Part shown: one piece after another, positions 57,435 through 64,000 of the stretch
Numbering within the stretch: position 1 is the first letter of the stretch
Layout of the letters: each line of letters opens with the position of its first letter
DNA from: Panopea generosa
Taxonomy: Eukaryota; Mollusca; Bivalvia; Adapedonta; Hiatellidae
Direction: 5' to 3'
DNA length: 64,000 bases
Assembly (NCBI GenBank): GCA_029582155.1
Contig: CM055897.1
Span: forward strand, 91,959,829-92,023,828
Notes under the pieces: generated by a model
Told to the model about the DNA's origin: nothing
Databases searched by the model: none
What the model saw: the letters and a program-made list of their open reading frames with translations, nothing else
Made by a program: the position numbers and the translations under genes

Positions 57435-60029
57435 ATAAAGAACAAGTTATCTAAACTGTGGCAAATCATGTGGCAGGTTTAACTGACACCAATACATATG
57501 ATTATTCTGATAAGCATGTGAACGTCTCTTTTAAATCGTTATCTTTTTATGTTTGAACACATGAACTCTTTATCATGTAGGGCAAGGTTTCAGACATCCT
57601 GTAACCAGTATTTATAAAAAAATACCGATGATAGCGCAATATAAAAATATAATAGCCGCCCAAACATAATAATCAAAAATTAATTATAAGTGTCTCCTAA
57701 GTAATGGGTGAAGCATACTATTAAATTATTCAGAGATACCAGAAAACAATATAACATATATTATCTGCCATGATTTATTATGTTTCAAAATTTATAATAA
57801 AGTAACACAGCAAATGTAAATAAAAAGATGAAGACTAAAATAAAATCGCCACAATTAACCATTATTGAATATAGACATGTTATAATACACAGTAGTAGAC
57901 TACATAATAAAGAAACAGAATATCAACTGCTTGTAGCAGTCACCAACGAAAACTATGTGGTACGTGTAGTAGTTTTGTATAGTAAGAATGTATAATAAGC
58001 TGATTTTTTTACACATTAACTATATGAAGACTAATATGTGGATGTTCGCCCTATAAGTGTTGGCAAAGGAATCTGCGAGGGTTCTGCGATTTGTTACTGT
58101 CACTGTTTCCCCAGTACTTGTTCGTTACATGTTTAGCATTAAGAGTGTCACTTGCAAGTCGGCCATTGTATATAAACCATACCGTTTTTACATCGTATGA
58201 AATAGTGTGTATAAACAGAATAAGATAAACACATGGGACAGTTTAGTTAGGCAGTCACACAGACTTTGAGAAGTACGTGTCAGAAGGATATGACTTAGGC
58301 AATTTATCAAGTATGGTGATTTTAGCTTGTTATAGTGGGAGGCCGACAAAATGGCTCAGTTAGAAAAGTTATATTTTGAATTTAGAACTGTGACAAAAGA
58401 AATGAGTGTAATATTATTGATATAGTGTTTGAGTATTTGATAATGCTACACAACGCACTATTTATGAATATTGCGCAAACGGGCCCAAGCCAGAGGTTTA
58501 ATTGCTCATTATATTGATTTTTAAATATGAAATGATCATCTAAATGACTGCTATACTACATGGAGTCATTCTTCTATATTTAATACATTTAAAATTACAA
58601 AGTTGCGCAGAAGAGCTGAATTATACAAAAAAAAATCAATATGTAAGTCTTGAAAACGGACGTATCTCTCTTAATGTTTTACATTAAAAAAATGTAAAAT
58701 TATGTACAAAATAGCTATTTTTACAAATAAATGTCTTAATTAGGTAAAATGCGAAAATAGAATTTAAAAGAAGTGTCACTAATGAAAATAGCAACTAGTG
58801 TTTATTGACATATATTATTACAACTTGTTTTTAAATTATTATGAAAATATTTTTATGTCATATGGTATACTTTGTAATGTGATGTACCTGCTTAACGAGA
58901 GTTTCAATGAAAATTAGATGTGTCAAATAAGTCAACTTCTTTAAATAAAGAATTTGCTTACTTACAAATGCTTATATATGAACTGTTCATTACTGTACAG
59001 GGCCATCTCATTGGAATGCAATTGTGATAGCAAGTTAAAGATTGTAAAATAAACTTGTATTTGGTGTTTTCATTCGTAACCATTTCATTAGATTTTAACC
59101 CTGGGAAAAACAAACGCTTGCGTAAACAGGACATATCATCATTTGAGACATTATTTATTCTAACCGTATACTTCACAGTACAATATTGAGGGGATTATTC
59201 TGAAATAAACAGAGAACGCCATTTTTTTTAAATAAACACATTTATATCACAAATATACAAAATAATTAACCAAACAAAGTTTATTTGTATTTATTTTTAA
59301 TCAGATCGACGTTTGATCAACTTTGAATACAAATTAAAAAAATCGATCAACATTCAGTTTAGTATATATTCTCTTTTTTCTCTTTCTTTCAGTATCCTGC
59401 AATTTAATTTATACTGCAGCATGTATATGTGTCAGCTATATTTCAACAGTTGCATCCGTCATTTGTAGGTTAGGAATATCCAGGGCGATTATAGTGTAGT
59501 CAGTCATATACGGTGTTAGTACAGTATAAATAAAGTTCCATATAATATTAACGACTTTCGATATAACAAAGACATGTACCTTATTTATCCATTTTAATGT
59601 TATAGTATCTATATCATTAGAGACAAACATTGTGTTTTGCTTTGTTCTTAACAAATATTACATGGAAGATAACAGAAAATTTAAAACATAAACAAATAAC
59701 ATAAATATTTACTTTTCTCTCCTTTTATTACCACGATATTTGATACTGAGATTATGTACAGTTTTAAAATATTTCATATCTAAATATTGAATAGTAAATG
59801 GCGGATGTAAAGTTTTCAATCGCTTCTGCATTGCTGCTGTTTTTTACCGATGGTATTTAAATATGATTAACTATATATGGTATGTTGATATAGAAGTTCA
59901 ATCCATTTGCGTATGTAAATATGTATCATCATGGGTTGTTTATTCTCTGTAATACAGGTAATAAGATATGTTTAAACTAAATCATCGCGCAGACCGCTTA
60001 AGGATTAGTTTAATGCTAAATACATCTTG
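57435..60029. other. intergenic between the two calcium-binding genes
   Basis: AT-rich. 58960-59190 is the counterpart of 52700-52930, and 59880-59960 of 53600-53680, so the distal part belongs to the duplicated unit. No gene recognised. Confidence 0.6.
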
Positions 60030-61488
60030 CTAGACAACTTCTTCAAACGCGGCTTTTATTATGCAAGGTTTAGATTTATCTTCGCTTGTTGTGAAATCAA
60101 CCCAAGATTCAACTATTGCTTGCAATGGAATAACGTTGTTGTCTGGGTTATAGACCTTGAAAAGACCAGTAGCCCAGGCTTCATCCCCGTGACCATAGGC
60201 TTTGAAAGCAATCAGAAATTCTTCCTTTGATATTAATTTGTTCTTGCTGGTATCGACGACGTCAAATATTTTGCCAAAACATTCAGTCATCTCCGCATTA
60301 AACTTCTCCTTGTCAGCTTTAAACTCCTTGTTTAAAGCTTCGACAAATTCTGATTCGGAAAGATCGCCACTTTTCCCTCGGAAAATGTAATCCTGCCACC
60401 ATTGCTCCATGTTTTCGAGTACCTGTTTCCGTTTATCGGCGTCAAAATTGTGTGATTCGGAAAACATTTTTCTGGAAAAAAAATGTTCTTATATGTTTTT
60501 ATTTTTAATAAGCAATTTGAAAATATATTTCTTTTGGCCATTTATTAAGATCGACATAAAATAAAATATGGCAATAGTGAACGTGTTTTCATAATTGATG
60601 AATAAACAAACATTTCATTAAAAGAGTTATTGTTTAAGAAATTATCGTTGCAATCGTTTTATCAAGTTATTATAGCTGAAGCTGTTTTAAATAAATTTTA
60701 AAGATAATAACTAAACCCTTTCTCCACGCCTGTTAACCTCCAAAGCCATCGAATAAATGTAATGCAATAAAATGTTCAGTAGGATTTCTGGTGATGCCCC
60801 GGTCGCAAGAAATATTCCCAACAAAGGTGAGTCGTATTCATATTTTCCGTATTGTTCTTGTGTTTGAGAAAGAAAATAAAGGTGAAGACGACTCAACTTT
60901 GTGACCGTACCATCACCTGGAAACCCTATCGAACACATTTTATTGCAGCACGTGTATGTGATGGTTTGGGAGATTATCAGGCGTGTTTTCTAAATAGTAC
61001 CAAAATATTAGTTAATTTACTGAATGTGCACCTTAAAATAATAGGCGTATGCCCCCCCCCCCCCCCCCCCCCCCCCACACACACACACAACCCCTTAATG
61101 TGCATGCTTTGTGGAGCATCATATAATTTTACTGAGGAGATCCCCTTTCCCACACCACACTAAATGGCAAAAATATTGGAGAAAATTAAATACACATAAT
61201 GCATAATTTGGTATTTAAGATTTAAAAATTATCCAGGGAGGTCCATTTATGCCCTCTTGAGAGAGAGGAAACATCCCCTCTAGCATTCTCACCACGTCGT
61301 GTGTAGTGCATGAGGTACTAGATATTAAACACGGTTTACACACATGCATTCGCACACACGCACGCACAAACACACACACATCATTACTTCGATTCATCTG
61401 CATCCTCTTGGGAGAGTGTGCCGTCACGGTTCACATCAAGGGCTTTGTACCATAGCTTCCACTTCGACAACAAAAATTCGTTTGCCAT
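60030..61488 (-). CDS. sarcoplasmic calcium-binding protein, copy B
   Basis: Coding exons are 61388-61488 and 60030-60471, exactly the lengths of copy A (101 and 442 nt), giving 180 residues. It starts MANEFLLSKWKLWYKALD. EF-hand I at 18-29 (DVNRDGTLSQED) is closer to consensus than in copy A. EF-hand III is DTSKNKLISKEE. Hands II and IV are degenerate as in copy A. The exon junction again falls within a Lys codon (AA|GTAATG, TTTTCCAG|A). Much of the coding sequence is identical between copies, while the introns have diverged in length, so selection has kept both. A non-coding first exon probably ends at 63091. Confidence 0.93.
61052..61090. repeat. compound poly(C)-(CA)n tract
   Basis: About 25 C then CA repeats, in the intron of copy B; a like tract lies in the copy A intron at 56282-56319 but at a different relative position. 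Confidence 0.95.
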
Positions 61489-63090
61489 TTTAACTGCAAT
61501 GTTAATGCTTTTTAATAATCAAACATTCACAATAACGTTCATGTTAATATGATGTAAAGATTATCAAACACCTGTGGTAATATTTGTACTTCGAGGACTT
61601 GGTACAACAAAAGTGTCACTCAATATAGCCATAGAAGTTAGATAGGCAGTTTTGCACTATACCCTCGATTTATTCAGTTTGTTTGCAAAGATTATCAGAC
61701 AAACATTGTATGAATGCATTCGGTACAGTGATTTCTATATCACAACATTTCTTGAAATTCAGCAAATGTTCATTATATCAGGATTTTTTTTTTCAATTTA
61801 TTTTAATTGAGTGAACTCACTAATGACAATACATGTGTTACTACGGTCTAATAATTGTTTATACCACACGGTTGCAAGTTACTTGTGTAAGAATGGTGGT
61901 TCTACTTATATTCTTGTTCGTCCATCAGTCTTAAATAATGTGCAATGTGTCGACAATGTTCGTTGAATATTATTTAAAACTTGTGAATTAAATGTCTCGC
62001 CTGTATCGAGGTATCCCAACGTGAGACTATTTAAAAATCTAGATATCATTCTAGCTACCTTGCGTGGTAAAGACTTGACAAATAACATCACGATATCATT
62101 TTTACTATGTTAATGAAGGAGATTACTGTACAGGAAAAGCTGATATTGTATCAGGGTCGCTGTTTATTTATTATGTGGAGAGGATCATCATGTCAAGATC
62201 ATCCAAAATAAAATTGCATGTTTAAGTAGTTCTACCTACTAGTATTACACAACTTTAAACCAAATTTGGTGGCTGCAATATTTTTTTAAAGATTATTTTC
62301 TTATATTTTAAAATAGAATATGACATTGTAATGTGCGTGTGTTGGTTTGCACATTGTTTTGTCCTTGAATTTTATAAAAAAAATCTCTTTGGTTATCGGA
62401 TAGTACTTTCATTGTATTTTTGATTGGATTTTAATCAAATCTAGATATAATGTTCCGAGCCAACAAACCTTGGACAAATTAGAAAACAAGTTTGTTTTTT
62501 ATTGTTATGGGTAGTATCAGTATACAAATGTATATAGCAAATAGCATTCTTTTAGCACCAACAATTTTAATGAGAAAGTGTACCAGTTACTTGTGGGAGA
62601 TAATAGCTCTTCTCATAAAGTCCATTAATAAAAATGGATTCTTGTTATCAAATCTACTTACTTCAATAGAATTACACCATTTCACAACTTTCAATAAGGT
62701 TCAGTAATCAGAAGCAAAATAAAAAACAGAACATTTAAGATCAACAACCATAACAATAAAATCTAACAAAATATTGTAAAACTATCAAACAGAAATTGAT
62801 GAAAAAATAGATGCACCTAAGAGCACTAAACTCCACTAAGTTTATACTAATTTAGTTTAGCTCGAAAGCTCTGAGCTTTTATGAATAGCTATGGGGTCCA
62901 TTTCCTGTGTAGAGGCAGTACTGAGCGCTGTTTTTAAGATACTTTCATATCGAGCCTTGGAAAGAACCGCGACCTCCTGCATAGGCCGTCAACACTTTGT
63001 TCACCCGGCGAAGTAGTCAAAAAGTAAGCAAATATGCAAATGTAATCTATCGTCCTATGCATTGTTAATTGATAATAATATAAATTTTAC
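61489..63090. other. 5' intron of calcium-binding gene copy B
   Basis: Parts match the copy A 5' intron, for example 'gttacttgtgtaagaatggt' near 61875 with 'gttgcttgtggaaggacggt' near 56872, and 'atcatgtcaagatcatccaa' near 62188 with 57201. A minus-strand SINE of the 'gtactggttctac' family lies at 62838-63012. No gene recognised. Confidence 0.6.
62838..63012 (-). mobile_element. degraded SINE ('gtactggttctac' family)
   Basis: Minus strand has 'gcgctcagtactgcctctac', 'aaaagctcagagctttcgag' and the tail 'actaaattagtataaactta'. The head is worn. Confidence 0.6.
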
Positions 63091-63190
63091 CTTAATGCAG
63101 AAACACGGCTTCAAACCTCCTTAGCTTCGTATATCCAGATCCTTCCGTGTGCAGAAATAATAATGAGAATGCATACAATTGTTCGGTGTC
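63091..63190 (-). other. probable non-coding first exon, calcium-binding gene copy B
   Basis: Similar to 57334-57430. It ends CATTAAG|GTAAAATT. A TATA-like TTATATAAAT on the minus strand lies at about 63210-63219, some 25-30 bases upstream of the likely start. Confidence 0.5.
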
Positions 63191-63208
63191 CTCTAAACTA
63201 CCGGCAAA

Positions 63209-63220
63209 ATTTATATAAAA
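63209..63220 (-). promoter_or_regulatory. TATA-box candidate for calcium-binding gene copy B
   Basis: TTATATAAAT on the minus strand, placed sensibly for the proposed first exon. The genome is AT-rich, so chance occurrence is likely enough to keep confidence low. Confidence 0.3.
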
Positions 63221-63469
63221 AACACAAAAACATTTTAAAATGATAAGGCTGGTTTTACTGTCAACAAAACATTTAATCGCCTGATACCCTTGCGGCAGCA
63301 GTTTTATCGTAATCGAATATAGTAAAAGCCACGTTCATATTTCGCAACGTTAGTATATAGTTTCAGATCCTGCGACCATAAAATTATGTATAGACATATA
63401 TCCTTTTTAAAAAATAAAACTCTTGCTCGATGAAAGTGCGACATTAGAATAAAATTGCTGCGCAAATAT

Positions 63470-64000
63470 GAATATACGAAATGGATATAGTTACTGCACA
63501 AATATACCGATATACACGATCATAGTATTTAAATGCAGCACAAAATATGAATATACAAAAATTTTCTACACAAATATACTTAATTACAACGAACACAGAA
63601 TATAATTGCTACACAAATATACTTAATTACAACGAACATATACCAAAATTGTTGCACAAATATACTTAATTACAACGAACATATATTATAGTTATTGCAC
63701 AAATATACTTAATTACAACGAACATAGATTTTAATTGCTGCACAAATATACTTAATTACAACGAACATAGATTATAATTGCTGCATAAATTTACCAAATT
63801 TCACGATCATAAAATCTAAATGCTGCACAAATATACTTAATCACATCAAACATAAATTGTAATTGCTGCACAAATATACTTAATTACAACGAACATAATT
63901 GCTGCACAGATATACCTAATTACAACGAACATAGATCATAATTGCAGACCAATTATACTTAATTCCAACGAACATAGAATATAATTTCTACACAAATATA
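63470..64000. repeat. ~43-bp minisatellite running off the window
   Basis: About 12 units containing 'acttaattacaacgaacata' and 'aattgctgcacaaatat'. The first units are degenerate and later ones regular. The array continues past the end. Confidence 0.93.

Overview
The window is AT-rich animal genomic DNA. Genes are split by long introns, intergenic DNA is full of minisatellites, and tRNA-derived SINEs are scattered throughout. The SINE types (a 'gtcagtataatgtgactgg' body, a 'gtcttcctccatcaataaa' tail), together with a tandem pair of sarcoplasmic calcium-binding protein genes, point to a mollusc, probably a bivalve. This is an inference; nothing names the species.

Layout. (1) About 0.3-25.6 kb, minus strand: a nearly complete MLH3 gene (MutL-homologue mismatch-repair and meiotic-crossover endonuclease). 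I traced it through 14 phase-compatible exons plus one doubtful small exon, from the ATG at 25568 to an exon ending near 306. Its C-terminal introns carry four unrelated minisatellites (44, 37, 38 and 70 bp units). The 37-bp array reaches the splice donor of one exon and carries the donor sequence in many of its units. (2) 25.6-40.8 kb: intergenic. It holds a 22-bp array against the MLH3 start, a TA-flanked MITE, a LINE fragment, simple repeats, a possible two-exon small acylated protein (32662-32977, minus), and a 5.8-kb nested satellite (33.4-39.1 kb) with a homogeneous 53-bp core, a 52-bp block and a 192-bp four-monomer higher-order repeat. (3) 40.8-49.1 kb, plus strand: ZC2HC1C, with a coiled coil and two C2HC zinc fingers, in three exons plus a probable 18-nt microexon. 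(4) 49.1-53.7 kb: intergenic, with SINEs and a tRNA-like sequence. (5) 53.7-63.2 kb, minus strand: two tandem two-coding-exon genes for 180-residue sarcoplasmic calcium-binding proteins, each with a likely non-coding first exon. (6) From 63.5 kb to the end: a 43-bp minisatellite running off the window.

MLH3 (minus) and ZC2HC1C (plus) stand in the same divergent order here as I recall on human 14q24.3, where ACYP1 lies between them. This looks like ancient microsynteny. I found no acylphosphatase in the gap. MLH3 and ZC2HC1C have no known shared pathway. The two calcium-binding genes are a local duplication of one segment at least 6 kb long.
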